This document shows, piece after piece, positions 1 through 12,072 of a stretch of DNA of 64,000 nt. Position 1 is the first letter of the stretch. Each line of letters opens with the position of its first letter. Source of the DNA: Diphasiastrum complanatum. Taxonomy: Eukaryota > Streptophyta > Lycopodiopsida > Lycopodiales > Lycopodiaceae. Below the pieces are notes generated by a model that ran no database searches, was not told the origin of the DNA, and worked only from the letters and a program-made list of their open reading frames with translations. The position numbers and the translations under genes were made by a program. Location of the stretch: positions 16,733,309 through 16,797,308 of the forward strand of contig CM055107.1 in NCBI GenBank assembly GCA_029204225.1, written 5' to 3'.

Positions 1-1001
1 AAGCATAGTATTTTTTTTTTTGTTTCAGACTGTTGAAGACAAAAATTAAATAAAGTCCTTCAAGAGCAATTTAAAAGACATATTCTAAAAGCAAAGGCAA
101 AAAAAAGAGATAGAGAAATATTAGTATGGGGTGAGACTATTGTCGAGGAGAATCCAACAAAGACTTACCTCTCGAAATGTGTCGATGATCAATCGTGCTT
201 CTACACCATGGAAGAAGAAGATTGTAGGGAGATTTCAAATAAAGACAAGACCTTATACCATGTGCATAGCAAACAATCTCTACAAATTTTAAATGAGAGA
301 ATCTCTAAATGATGATTATCCATTTAAATACACTAAAATCCACATTATAATGTAGGGATTTCTTGAAATCACAACTCCTCCTATTTGGAGAGTTATAATA
401 TTTCATTCAAGTTGGTAGTCGGCTTCAATGCAAAAAACTCTTTTGACTTTTTGCAATGTTGGGGATTGAGAATGTTGTGTGATATGTTTTTAACTTTTTT
501 AATAACTTATTTTTATTTTTAATATTTTTTATATTTTCTACATTTAGCTTAGATTGTTTAAAATTATTTATCTTGCCAATCTTGGCTATTTTTGGACAAT
601 AGAATGACTCTATCTCTCTCTTTCACTTTGATGTACTTTCTAGACCTGGTTTCCACTTTAAGAAGGTCTGAATTCAGCCTAGATTAATTAGTTCTCATGA
701 ATCAAATCCAAAACTAATTAATGACAAGTGATCTTGATAGCTTATTCTAGGATTTGCACCAAAAATTACATCAAACTGACACCAGATGAAATTACAGTGA
801 TCCAATGAATATGGGGGTTTAAATGCTGGTTCAGAGTTGTCCACACGTGTGAACAGTACGGATTTTGATCCACAAGAAGTTTGGGATCAAATCCCCTCAC
901 CAATTCCAAGATACCAGCTCGCCCTTCCAATACTAGCTTTTTGCACCAAAAATATGCTAAAACTGGATTACTTTCAAACACTGATCAATAGCCTTGTACT
1001 T
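1..1001 (-). other. leader of a minus-strand copia element (partial)
   Basis: This stretch lies downstream, on the minus strand, of the primer site at 1002-1014 and so should be the untranslated leader of a copia element that continues past the left edge. No gag-like reading frame is visible on the minus strand; short open frames at 766-981 (minus) and 837-1028 (plus) look accidental. A short plus-strand frame near 208-312 matches nothing I recognise. Confidence 0.5.
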
Positions 1002-1014
1002 GGCTCTGATACCA
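1002..1014 (-). promoter_or_regulatory. primer binding site, initiator-Met tRNA
   Basis: The minus strand reads TGGTATCAGAGCC directly after the LTR end at 1015. This is the usual plant copia primer site, complementary to the 3' end of initiator methionine tRNA. It fixes the LTR as a 5' LTR of an element running leftwards. Confidence 0.85.
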
Positions 1015-1704
1015 TGTTAAAGGTATAGTACTAAGGACCATAAATGGATCTTTGAATGATCCACATGGTTGATTGTGCGCTTGTTAAACAATCTATCAGA
1101 TACTAGTCATCAGAAAACAAGATCTAGTTTAGTAGCTTGATAGAAAATAAGAGAGACAATCAGATCATTGATCATAAACTGAAATTTGAATTCACACATG
1201 TGAAAATGAGGCTGTAGTATGGCCTATAGAGAGAGTTTAAAGTCTGCCAAAGCTTAGTTACATTGGAATCAATCACAATCACCATGCATAGAGAGAAAAT
1301 CTGCGTTTCTCCTTGAGGCTCCAAAAAGTTTCTATCTTCTCACTATGGAGAATGGGAATACATAGTAAAAGACACTTCCTTTGCAAAGTTGGGTGAAAAT
1401 CCAGCATGTAATAAGGAAGTAGACTCAACTTTCTTGCCCTAATGTGAAAACCCTAGCCTAGATCCAAGAGTCATGCTTGGTAGGTGCATGGTATGTACAA
1501 ATCTCATCATAAATCAAGGTCTAGATCCTACAAAGTAGGAATCACTACCAAATGGACACAACCACTCTTCTTGACTCATGGTAACCTACCTTAGGTGTGG
1601 ATTTACAAGTGGCACTTTGGCCATTCAAGTGACTAACAAAAATTATTGACAAAATGTACAATATTTTACATGGCTAGATTTGCCAATGTAGGCAATTTTT
1701 CACA
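1015..1704 (-). repeat. copia 5' LTR, family B copy 1
   Basis: On the minus strand it begins TGTGAAAAATTGCC and ends CTTTAACA, followed at once by the primer site. It aligns along its length with the plus-strand LTR at 6010-6708 (699 bp versus 690 bp here) and with the truncated copy at 15134. Shared landmarks are the CACATGTG-type palindromes near each end and the block that on the plus strand here reads GTAATAAGGAAGTAGACTC. The 5 bp to the right are CATGG, the candidate target duplication; the partner lies outside the window. Confidence 0.85.
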
Positions 1705-1709
1705 CATGG

Positions 1710-4240
1710 ATCTTCTAGAGTTCACCATATCGACGTGCAACGTTGAAGTGAGGGTTGCACGGTAATCAAGGCACGCCACATTGATGTGATCCATTTCAGT
1801 CTGCAAGGGCTTATTGATATCAATGGCGTTTGGTGGGAGGCCTCGATCCCAATAGCCAGTGAGTTCTGCCAAGAAAGCAACCAGGCCACAATTATCTACA
1901 AAGTAGCGCACATCCCGATCCGGGTTGCCATGGTGTTTCTGGTGAAAGACACGGCAATTGGTAATCATGTCATCTGCTGGATTTCATGTATTTACACCAG
2001 TTAGCTTGGGCCAGTAAATCGTATTTTTCCGCTTTGTGGTGGAAAATGGTTCTCTACGCGCCACCTGGTAATAAAATGGATTGATGTGCATGTATGTCGG
2101 TGCGTCGAGACATTCCATGAATGTTTTGCTTTGCAAAAAGAGCTGATGGCGCCAGGCAGGTTGCAGATCCAAGAGCTTGACGACTTCCTTGTGAGTTTTG
2201 TAGTGGTCCAAGTCTGGTAAGATGTAACCGCCGCGCTCCTTGGGTGGATATTTTTTTGCGAACTCTTGGGAGATGAGTTGTTCCTTGCTTGGTGCAGTTG
2301 GAGAGATCAGGTGCCTTATTGTAGGTGCTTCAACAACTAAGGCATGTTCAATTTGGAGGTCTGGTTCAGGGGAGAGGGGAGGTGAAGGGTTAGAGACAGC
2401 AATGTGTTGGGATTCGAGAGAAAATTGGCGTGGAAAGAGAAAGTTAGTTGTGTCGATGGGGTTAGAAGCGGTAGAAGTGAATTGTTGTTAGGAGGAAGTT
2501 CCACTGGTGCCTTGAGGATTGGTCGGTGATTGAGCTATTGGCCCTTGAGACTGCCCTTGGAACGACGAGCCTTGATTATGTGTTGGTGGTGGTTGAGATC
2601 GTGCCCCATCTCCACCATCTGAACCATCAAAGTGATGCCCGGAGTCATGGAACTGAACATGCCCTGCATGGACAGAAGGTGTGGACTGAGCGGCTGCCTT
2701 CAATCTTTCTTCCAAGGTGGCTATGTGTTGGTTAAGGGCCTCAACGGAAGCAGTTTATGATTGTTGTAGTTTAGTGTGCTACTTTGTCGTGGCTTTCAAC
2801 TTTTGGGCTAATTGCTTATATGCCCCCACTGGAATTTGGGTTCCCTCGGGAATAGCTGGTGGTGCAAAATTATTGAAATTGACCAATTCCAGCTGTTCCT
2901 TCATAGCGAAACGTGCTGCTCTTGCATCAGTTAAGGCCTCGTCCCGCTCTGCTAAGAGGTTGTCGATGACGGTTGGCATATTGGATACCTTCAGCTGGAG
3001 TTGGTTCTCTAGGTGGCTGAGCATTTGTTGCTGCTGTTGATCATAGGTTGTGAGATTATGGATCTGTTGTTGTTGTTGAGCAGATTCAGCCACCAAGTTT
3101 TCATTTTCATTCTGAAGTTGTAGAATGGCGCCATCATCGACCTGCCTTACTACTTGTTGGACAAAGTGCCATAGATTCTGTATTGAAGCTCATTCACCAA
3201 CCATATCATCTTTTGGGCAGTTAGTGGTAGTTGCTCCCATAGGCCGATGTCAGGAAAGGACCGTTGGTAATTCAGATAAGGCATAGGGTTGTAGGGGAGA
3301 ACATCTGAAAATTGTGGAGAAGAGAGATTTGGGGAATAGGAGGGTGTGGGGTTTCAAAGGAGGATATTGTAGATTAAGAGGAGGAGATTGGGGATTGAGA
3401 GGAGGAGACTGTGAGGTGTTGCAAGTTTCGGGGGAGAGGAAACACGGGAAGGAGAAGAATGAGTAGAAATGGGTGGAATTTGAGTGAGTAATTGTAGAGC
3501 AAAATCATTGACGTTGATTGAGGAGCCAAGTATAGGGGACTATGTACAAGAGAAGGTTTTTTTGGAAGAGTGGAGTCAAATCATGTGTTAAGCATGAAGG
3601 AAGTGGTAACGAGCAGAGTAGTTAGTGGTTGAGATACGGAAATGGTAGGAGGAGGATATGATGCCTGCACTGTTGAAGTTCCCTGAGTGACTTGGACTCC
3701 TCCAGAGCCAGATGCACCCGCATTTCCAGAGCTGACTGCTACTGCTACTGCTTGTCGTCTTGTTGTAGCCTATTGGAGGAGGGCTTCATGTTGTGCTAGT
3801 ACCTCCTTTGGGACCTGAGAAGGTAGAAGGCTCCCGCCGGATTCAGCACACTCGGCTCCTATGTCGCTGGATAAAATCTCTGGAGCAATGTCGACATCAG
3901 TACTGACTGGCTTGCCTTCATGTTTCTTTGTGGGCGGTGTCAGTGTGGTAAAGGCTGGCTCGCTTTCTATTGCTAGGGAACAGTGTCTCTAGGTCCTTGA
4001 GAGCGACAGTTGTCTTGCGCCCCATGTGGTGCTGGACTATCATCTGTAGAAGATAACCACATTTAGTGGTAGCCTTACATTGTTTGTGGGCCAAGCAGAG
4101 TTTGTCAGCGACCTTTTCTACCCACTTAAAGGTGTGAGTGGGGTCTTCAACATCATTGATAGGATTTAATAAGTCTTTGATAGAATCTCATCTAATCTTC
4201 ATTTCATCTTTGAGAGGGAGTGTAAGAACTATGAATAGAA
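1710..4240 (-). pseudogene. decayed coding sequence of an unrecognised protein
   Basis: The minus strand carries a succession of protein-like segments split by stops and at least one frameshift (near 3965). In order from the N-terminal side: a basic and hydrophobic segment with WVEKVADKLCLAHKQC and VQHHMGRKTTVALKDL (about 3980-4175); a Ser/Pro/Thr-rich stretch (about 3590-3965); a Gln-rich coiled-coil-like segment (2779-3096) with NLLAERDEALTDARAA; a low-complexity Gly/Gln/Ser stretch (2488-2735); then HYKTHKEVVKLLDLQPAWRH and PFYYQVARREPFS (1984-2211), and FVDNCGLVAFLAELTGYWDRG (1710-1968; quoted in parts of the same frame). The family-B LTR cuts it at 1704/1705. GC content is higher than in the flanks. 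I do not recognise the family. It could be a host gene remnant, a gene carried by a transposon, or an unusual transposon ORF; no catalytic motif is visible. Confidence 0.5.
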
Positions 4241-4244
4241 GTCC

Positions 4245-4840
4245 AAAGAGAGTTTAGGTAGTTAAGACAAGTGAAACCTTTGTGAGTTTCTAGGTTCAAA
4301 TCAAAGCCAATTTTCTTGAGCTTTATTTTGTAGAAACCTTCCAAAAAAAAAAATCTTTTGAATCAAGATCAAGGGGATCTTGCTACTTGAATCTTTGTGC
4401 ATTTCAAGTGATTTTTTTGTGGAAAAATTCTGGAAAAAAGAACTTAGGGAGGGTCGAGAAGTTCAATCTACTTTGTGTTCATTGATTTTCTCAAGAGGAG
4501 TCAACAGAGTGAAAAATTGGCAAGTAGTCTAGCTTCAAATATCTTTTGATCCTTACCAGCTCTCAAGGAGAGAGTGAATTACACCTAAGTGAGTCTAGAA
4601 GTGGTGTTTGGATCTGAGAAAGTTGATTTTTAGCTCAAGCTTGAGTGCTTTATTCTTGGTGAAGTAGGCAAGACAATTTTTCCAAGCATTATTGACATTG
4701 GTGAGGAGAGTGAAATAGATAGTGATCAAGTCCATTGTGGATCTTGATATAACTTTGTGTAATCACTATAAGGTCACAACTCACATGTGTGAACTTTGTG
4801 TACCACAATAGTTTTTCCATGGAAGCTAGTGGGAAAAAAA
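4245..4840 (+). other. non-coding, probable leader or LTR debris
   Basis: No open frame of note. The stretch precedes a copia gag zinc knuckle on the plus strand and contains CACATGTG-type palindromes like those in the family-B LTRs, so it may be leader or LTR remnant of that element. I found no primer site in it. Confidence 0.3.
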
Positions 4841-4843
4841 AAT

Positions 4844-5264
4844 GAGTCAAGATTTAAGTGCAACTTGTGTGGCAAAAAGGGCCACTTTGCATCCAAATGC
4901 TACAAGAGGCAAAATGCACTAAAGGAGAGCCAAAAAAAAGCATGGAGTTTGTTCCATTCTGAAGAATGATGTTTTCATTGCAAAATGATTTAAACATGGA
5001 AGATTGTTTAAATTGGAAGCTAATATTGCTTTTGAGAATGTGAGCTTGGCAAAGGAGGAGATCACTCAAGTGGAGATCTTGGCAAAGTGTGATCTTGCTA
5101 GCATTGAGGAGGAGCATCAAGAAGAGAAAGATTTTGAGGATCAACCTCAAAGCATGAGAGTTTTAAGGAGGTCCTCAATGACAAAGGCCGAATTGCATGC
5201 AAATTGTCCATTCAAGTGTGCATTTTGCAAGGGTGGTGAGCATTGGAGAGTCTACTATCTTTGA
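4844..5264 (+). pseudogene. copia gag C-terminal remnant with zinc knuckle
   Basis: A plus-strand frame from 4844 reads CNLCGKKGHFASKC (CX2CX4HX4C, codons at about 4859-4900), the nucleic-acid-binding knuckle of retrotransposon Gag, followed by a lysine-rich tail and a stop near 4966. A second frame (5004-5264) is rich in Glu and ends KCAFCKGGEHW, with a Cys pair but no complete knuckle; its affiliation is unclear. The Gag capsid part expected upstream is absent. Confidence 0.6.
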
Positions 5265-5393
5265 ATACTTTTTGAATAGTATTAGTAGACATGTTTCTTA
5301 TCTTTAAGATTCATGGTGCTTATTACTTTATATGAGAAGACAATGAAATGGGATGCTTTAAAATCTACATTTGTTGTTGATAAGGCAATTTAA

Positions 5394-5846
5394 TTGGATA
5401 ACTATTTTTGTAATAGTTTGAATAGAGTCATAAAAGATGAAACATCATTTGTTTTGGAAATATTTGTGTCCACATACTTTGTGCATGATCATTCCAATGT
5501 AAGGACCAGAGATTTTCCTACTTCAATGATAGGAGTAATGGTAGTGTTTTGCTCTTCAAGTAAAGACTATAGAATCTACTTGTTTTCCACCAAAGTTGTC
5601 AATGGTGGAAATGTGATCTTTCAAGAGTGGAAGATTTGTAAACTTGAAAAAGCACCTTTAGATCAAGACCTTATTCAATTCATTGATGGTTTGGAGTCAA
5701 GTCAAGTGGAGGAGCAAGCTCAAGACTCAAGGACTCCAAGAAGAACCTTGAGTATCAAGGTGGAGCCATCAAGGCTCAATCCTATGGATCAAGCAAGGCA
5801 CAAAACGCCTTGGAATCCATGGCTTGGCATGATGTACAGTTTTTGA
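5394..5846 (+). pseudogene. copia pol remnant, integrase-to-RT linker
   Basis: The 150-residue frame has a middle part, DYRIYLFSTKVVNGGNVIF, that fits the region after the copia integrase core (the usual pattern is KAYRLYNP...VSRDVVFDE), then a Glu/Gln-rich linker and TPRRTLSIKVEPSRLNP, the RRSSR-like segment that normally precedes reverse transcriptase. The first 60 residues are not recognisable. Integrase core and reverse transcriptase are missing from this copy; about 160 bp further on a polypurine tract and the family-B LTR follow. Confidence 0.6.
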
Positions 5847-6009
5847 AGTGTGCTACATGTATAGTAAGGGATCATTTAAGAGGTGGTGAAAGCATTCTCT
5901 ATTGGAGTCTCAAAAGTTCCTTGTTTGTAGCTGGATTTTTTAGACACTTCTAAAACCATTCATTCATCTAGCAAGAGAGTTGTAAGTAGATCAAGCTAAA
6001 TTTGAGGAG

Positions 6010-6708
6010 TGTGAAGAATTGCCAAAAATTGGCAAATCTAACTTGATAAAAAAACCATGTAGAATAGTGTAAATTGTGTAGACAAGTGGGTCCCACACAT
6101 GTGAGGCCATAATGCCATGCGGGAAACCCATCCTAGATTAGGTTAGGTCAAGTCTATAGGGTTGGTCATGTCATTTTGTTAGACATTCCTAAATTATAGG
6201 ACCTACACCTAAGTTTAAGGTGAAAAATTGACCAACTAGTCACCTACTAGGCATGACTCTAGGAATTAGGCTAGGATTGCAAATTAGGGCAAGAGAGCCA
6301 AGTTAACTTCCTTATTACATGCAAGAAATCCACCTAACTTCACAAAGGAAGTCACATTTGCTATGTATTCCAAGCTCCCATAGTGAGAAGATAGATTATT
6401 TTTGGAGCTCATTGGCAATCTCGAGCTACTCTCCATGTACATTGATTTTGTGATCCAAATAAAATCAACACTTTGAGTACTTCAAACATTGTCCTAAATT
6501 TGTACAGCAGGCTTCTCTTCACACGTGTGGGCTCAAATTTGTGTCTATGATCTTTGTTTATGATTATCAATGCCTATTGTGTGTCAAATTGCCAATCTAG
6601 ATCAAGATTTGTTGACTAGTTTTTTGATGCATTGTTAAGCAAGTACATAACCACTCTTGTGGATCTTCTAAAATCCATTTATGGTCTAAAAAGTACTGTA
6701 CTTTCACA
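6010..6708 (+). repeat. copia 3' LTR, family B copy 2
   Basis: It starts TGTGAAGAATTGCC right after the purine run TTTGAGGAG (6001-6009), the polypurine tract, and ends GTACTTTCACA. The tract on the left makes it a 3' LTR of the plus-strand element whose pol scraps lie at 5394-5846. Length 699 bp. The sequence resumes at 6709 with another copia pol, so this element probably inserted into that one; the flanking 5 bp on the right are TAGAA, but no matching left copy was found. Confidence 0.85.
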
Positions 6709-6739
6709 TAGAATACATAAGTTTGTAAATGGCTCAACT

Positions 6740-7965
6740 AACTCTCCCATTTAGAGGGAGGTGGCCGAGAGTCAAGACAATCTTGATCTTGAGGAGGAGC
6801 AAGAGCCGAGAGTGCCAATCACTCCAAGAAGGTCATCAAGAGCAAGAATGGAGCCAATAAGGCTGACTTACCATGAAAAAGCCAAGCAGATCGAGGGTAA
6901 TCCATCTTCATCTTTTGCACTCATTTCAAGTTTTGATGAGACTCCAATGTAGAAGATGCATTGTGTAAGAATGGTTTCAAGCAATGTTAGATGAATACAA
7001 TGCATTGATGGATAATGATACATGGATCTTGTTGATAAACCTTTAGGAAAGAATGTGATTGGATGCAAATGAGTTCTCAAAGTCAAATTAAATTTAGATG
7101 GAAATGTAAGCAAGCATAAGGCAAGGTTGGTTGCGAAAGGATATGCCCAAGAAAAGGGCATAGACTATGAGGAAACTTTTGCATCCATGCCCAAGACAGT
7201 CACTATAAGACTGATCCCAGCATTTGCTTCTCATTTTGGATGGATGCTCTTTCAAATGGATGTATCTAATGCATTCCTTAATGGCTATTTGGAGGATGAT
7301 ATATTCATGGAGCAATCCCAAGGCCTCATCAAGATCGGGATGGAAGGTAAAGTATGTCATCTTCAAAGGAGTTTGTATGGCTTGAAGCAAGCATCAAGAT
7401 CTTGGAACTCAAGACTCAATGATTTTTTGGTTTCTATTGGATTCACTCCAAGTGAGTATGACCCAAGTTTTTACATAAAGTTTGATGTGAATGGCATTGT
7501 ACTATTGTTGATTTATGTAGACGACATAATTCTAAGTGGGGATAGGATTGATGGCATTGAGAAAACTAAGAAGGATCCATCTTTAGAGTTTAAAATGGTG
7601 GATCTTGGCCAACTTCACTCTTATATTAGACATAGAAGTACTTAGAGGTATAGATTTCATTTTCATTATTCAAGCTAAGTATGCTCAAAGTTTTCTCAAT
7701 AGATCTTAGAATGCAAGATTGCGAGCATGTAGAAACATCAATGGAGCAAGATGTTACTTGTGCTCAATAAAGGTGATGAAAAACTTTGGACATTACTCTT
7801 CATAGGCAACTTATAGCCTCATTGATGTGGATTACTATTACTAGGCCTAATTTATATATGTATGTAGTCTTAGTCAATACATGCAAGATCCATTGATCCT
7901 ACATTGCCAAGAGTGCAAAAAGGATCTTGAGATACCTCTCGGGCACTCTAGATCCTAGTTGTGAG
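6740..7965 (+). pseudogene. copia pol remnant: RT linker, reverse transcriptase, part of RNase H
   Basis: Pieces in order: RVPITPRRSSRARMEPIRL (6761-6952), the linker before reverse transcriptase; a decayed N-terminal RT block (6960-7120, in a shifted frame); the main RVT_2 frame 7127-7645 with VAKGYAQEKGIDYEETFA, QMDVSNAFLNGYLED, LYGLKQA and the catalytic LIYVDDIILSG; then an RNase H-side remnant with QAKYAQ, broken by stops and ending at a GTLD-like block, where roughly the last third of RNase H is missing. A purine-rich GAGGAGGAG then leads into the LTR at 7972. The deletion and many stops make it inactive. Confidence 0.8.
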
Positions 7966-7971
7966 GAGGAG

Positions 7972-8593
7972 TGTTAAAATTTGCAAGCTAGTTTGTGATT
8001 TCCACTTGGAAAATGTAATTTAGCCATGATGTCTAATGTCACATGTGCCAACTAAGTTAGGATCTTTGTAATTATAATTATTCTAAGCCTAACATTGTTA
8101 AGGCACCTTTGGAATGAGGCCAAAATGTACATAGATAGGCTAGAGATTTTGTAGGAGCTAAAAATAGCAATTTTTACTTTGATGAGGAATCCCAAGATCT
8201 CGACAATTGTTAGGTTTAAGTCATGAATGCATTAGAGGTAATCCTAAACCCAAAGATCCGAGCTGATTTTGTATATATACATGTGGGATTTCCCAAGCAA
8301 ATCATGAGAAACTCAAGAACTCCTTCTGTGATTAGTTTTCGTCTAGAATTTAAGTGATGTTTGCTATGATCATATGCTTTATTGTAATCAATCATTGGAT
8401 CTGAAGGTGTTGTGCACTTTACTTTTGTGTTTTTGATCAAATCTATGTGGCCATTGTGGAGTTAAATGCCAAATTATCTAGTTTGGTAACTAGTCTTGAT
8501 TCTAGCTCATAGTTTGGATCTAGATCTTTGATTTGTGCATTCTCCATCACTTTTAGGATTGATTGGGATTGAATTTGTTGTAAAATTTTGTCA
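7972..8593 (+). repeat. copia 3' LTR, family A copy 1
   Basis: It starts TGTTAAAATTTGC after the purine run GTGAGGAGGAG and ends in a TTTTGTCA block. It is the same family, opposite orientation, as the LTRs of the element at 11236-14869: shared blocks include the TTAGGATTGATTGGGATTG run near the 3' end and TTTGATCAAATCTATGTGG. A possible TATA box, TGTATATATAC, lies near 8272. About 75 bp shorter than the full copy at 14172-14869. Confidence 0.85.
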
Positions 8594-11230
8594 CCTTGGG
8601 CTCCAATGAGATGTCCCTTAGGCCTTGTATTCCAACTCCCACAATAGTTTCTAGGTTTGATTAGAATATGGACTATATAGTAATGATTTTGTGTGGATAG
8701 GTGGTGTTGGTACTAAAGATATCAAATACAATATGTTTTTGCAATACCCTTGTGGGGGCTTTTGAATGGATCATGGGCATAATATCAAGCTCATATTGGA
8801 TAGACAAACTAATCTTAAAACTTTAAGAGGTGCTAGTTTGCTTTTTAGTTAGTTACAAGTCTAGTGGTTATTGATCAACACGATGTAGACAATTCTTTCA
8901 AATATTACAAGCTATGTGTTTGTATTATTAGCGTGATATAGAAAATTTTGTTATTTTCAAGTCCACAACATGAGCAACATGTATATTTTTAGTTCAGTAG
9001 CAATTGATATATCTTCTTCTGAGATCAATGTTCAAAAAATGGATAAGAAAAATTGTAGATTGTTTCATCTAAATGACTCAATTCAACCTATGCTTCTTTG
9101 AGCTGGCATAAATTTAAACTTGTTGTTTAGGATCAATAAAATAGCCAAACTTTCATAGATTTGAGTTGTATCAATTTTAGAGAAAATTTCAATATGCAAA
9201 TGTTTAGTCGAGCATAGTATGTTTATTGAGATTTACTAATGATGGCAATATTTCTCTTTGTATGTAGATGAAATGGTGCATTTATGATTCTTTTATTGAT
9301 TCAGTATGCGAAAACATAGCATAGTACTATGAGTCGTGAAATATGACCAGAAGACTATTATTGAGAGTAAGTTTTTTGTGCTTTCATATTTTTAGTGATT
9401 TATAGTGAAATATATTGAAACATTATTAGCACAAGAGTAGATATACAATAAAAAAGACAGATAAATAAGATGAGTTTATCTTTGAGCTTTGTGCACGTGC
9501 AAAGAATCAATACAAGCGATGGCAACACATTTGAAAGCACCAACCTTGATAAAATAAATGATAAATAATCACAAGAGAAGCATCTTTGAGATTTTTTATG
9601 ATTAAAAATAGCATCTAGTCTAAGACAATCATGACCTCCTTGCTCACAATATTGAAGGATAGAGCTATATAATTGCTCAAGCATAAAGTAAGCTATCTAT
9701 ATTGTAGTTGATGACATCAAAACTTCCATTTTGTTTTTTCTGCATTATTAAGATTACACTTTACTTCAATATAGTCCAAAAGCTTTTGGTGAAAATTGCA
9801 ATCATGGCACTAGATTGTTGGATTCATGGTTAGGTATTGTTATTAATCCACATGAGCCAAAGTCATGTTTTTTGAGTAATGTGGTACCATAAAAAGTGGG
9901 CCTAATCGTACGACACCTCTCAAAACATAGTGAGGGCATGTGCAATGATTATAGTTAACATATTGCCTAACAACTATGGGATTTTTTGACATATTTAAGT
10001 GTATTCTCTCATAAAAGATAGAATACTCTTAGTCATTTTTGTTGGATTGCATGCCAATGGTGGTTGTCTTTAGTGTTACTAAATGCATTAAAAGTAAAGC
10101 ACTTTACAAGTCACACATTCATCATGAAATGGCACGAGCAACTTAGAACTCATCAAGAAAATACAGAATCATACTATCTTATTGATAACATGATGCACAC
10201 CCATTGGTGGTTAAGTGCAATACATAAACTACATGATTTGAGATTTATGATGGTTTAGTAGTGTGGCAACGTGATGAATACTAGAGCCTTACTAATATAT
10301 ACATATATACATTAATTTTAAAGCTTTAAGTATAGTAGTTTTGCAAATAAGACTTTGAAGAGTACATATTACTCCACTTTAGAGCAAACTCTATATTACC
10401 ATGACAAATAAACAAGCATTGTTCTACAAGTAACCCAACAAAGTTAGGTGTGATCATAGTTTCAATATTGGATATAAGATACGGAAAGGTGGCAAAATAG
10501 GAGTAAATACTATGGTTTGATATTTTGAATTCATATATGTATAGATGATTAAAGGACGCACAAAGAGATGGAGAAATTGTTTTTGATTTTTATATTGTGA
10601 AATGAATAGTCTTTCTAAGAAAGACATGTACATTTTGCTTTTCTTGAGAAATAACTTTGTTGGATCTAGCATAAAAGTTCTTGCAATGTCATTTGTGCCT
10701 TATAATAACATTTAAAATTAAGTAGGGTATCCTTTGAGATATTTCACATACAAAATTTAGTAGCTCTTTATTTAAATTAACAATATTTAGTGCTCAAGGT
10801 ATATTCTCCAATAAAATTTGAGCCTTTACTTGACTTGGGTAGACCCACCCATCAAGAATATATGTTAAAAAATTTAGTGCATACACAACTTAAGCAAAGA
10901 ACATAAATTTGAGTTTAAATTTCTATTAGAGAAAGTGGAAAATTTATAATAGCTTTCTTAATTTTGTTCTTTTGTGATTAAAACGTTTTTCTTGGAGTTT
11001 GAAGGATTATATTAATTTTGTTAGAGGAGTTTTTTTTTTATATATGAGGGGAGGAATTGAATTGTTGACATTTGATAATATAAGCTTTATGATTTACCTT
11101 TGCATTTAGGGATTCAAGCACTAGATTTTAATTCTAATTATCTTTTATTGAAGTTGCAAACAAAAGAGGTGTCAAAGATTATGATGGTAGAGGATTCCAT
11201 CTACAAGAAGATTGAGCTACCAAAAAAATC
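8594..11230. other. intergenic, nothing recognised
   Basis: AT-rich sequence without convincing coding potential on either strand. Open frames at 9400-9684 (minus, 94 residues, hydrophobic and Cys-rich) and 10064-10258 (plus, 64 residues) have no motif I know and look like chance frames. No LTR ends, primer sites or terminal inverted repeats were seen. Confidence 0.5.
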
Positions 11231-11235
11231 GTCAA

Positions 11236-11775
11236 TGAAAAATTTTACAGCAAATTCAATTCCAATCAATCCTAAAAGTGATGGAGGATGCACAAATAAA
11301 ATATCTAGATCCAAACTATGAGCTAGAATCAAGACTAGTTACCAAAAGTAGCAAATTTGGCATTTAACTCCACATTAGGCACATAGATATGATCAAATGA
11401 ACCAAAGTAAAGTACATCAAGCTTCTCAGACCTGTAAAGAAGTTCAGCACCTTCCAATCCAAGCAATTAATGCATAAAAACACTCACATCCAATAGTTAG
11501 AACTCACCACCAAAAGACAACGATGATAGAAGTGAAAAAACTCGATTTTTCTTGAATTTTGGATGGAAATCCCATCATACATTTATACTTAAGTTCAGAT
11601 CTGAGCATATTAGGGCACCTCTGAATTTATCATACCCTAACCCTAACATCTAACCTAATAGGTCATTGGATCCACCCTAACTTGGGGTCAAGATCTCGAG
11701 ATCCCAAAACAATGAAAAACATGCTATTTTTAGCTCCTATTTTCTCTCTAGCTTATCAAAGCACTATTTGGACTC
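11236..11775 (-). repeat. family-A 3' LTR, truncated
   Basis: Aligns base for base with the right-hand LTR from its TGAAAAA end up to the block ending GGACTCAC (about 11770-11776), where the sequence switches to integrase coding. About 160 bp of the LTR's 5' part (U3) is therefore missing. Differences from the partner LTR are scattered substitutions and short indels. Confidence 0.88.
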
Positions 11776-12072
11776 ACGATTGCTTACAAACATTGTGGCT
11801 CTACCATTGCTCTTTGTGCTAGCAAAATGTACATCCAAATGAATCAACTTAAGAGGGTGAGTGGTCTTAGTGATAGTGTTAGAGAAAGGCAACCTATGTG
11901 TTGTAGCCAAAGCACATGCTTCACAAACCTTTTCCTCCTTTTCCATGGATATTGGAAGGCCTAGAGCAAACTCCTCCCTGCACATGACTTCCATAGACTT
12001 GGTGTTGATGTGACCAAGCCTCTTGTGCCACAAATCATTTGTGGTCATGTTGTCCTCCTTGGCTACTATCAC
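11764..12072 (-). pseudogene. copia GAG-pre-integrase and start of integrase
   Basis: Continues the pol of the deleted element in a frame shifted by one base from gag-protease. LWHKRLGHINTKSMEVM matches the GAG-pre-integrase His motif, and CEACALATTHRLPF supplies the Cys pair of the integrase zinc finger, followed by HLDVHF, the start of the integrase core with its first acidic residue region. The frame then runs a few codons into LTR sequence, which marks the deletion join near 11776. No catalytic triad remains. Confidence 0.85.

Noticed and set aside
9400-9684. 94-residue minus-strand frame
   Set aside because: Hydrophobic, Cys-rich, AT-driven composition, no motif and no gene context.
12069-12072. 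One-base frame change between Gag-protease and integrase as programmed frameshifting
   Set aside because: The element is deleted and inactive, no slippery site or downstream structure is evident, and a single lesion suffices.
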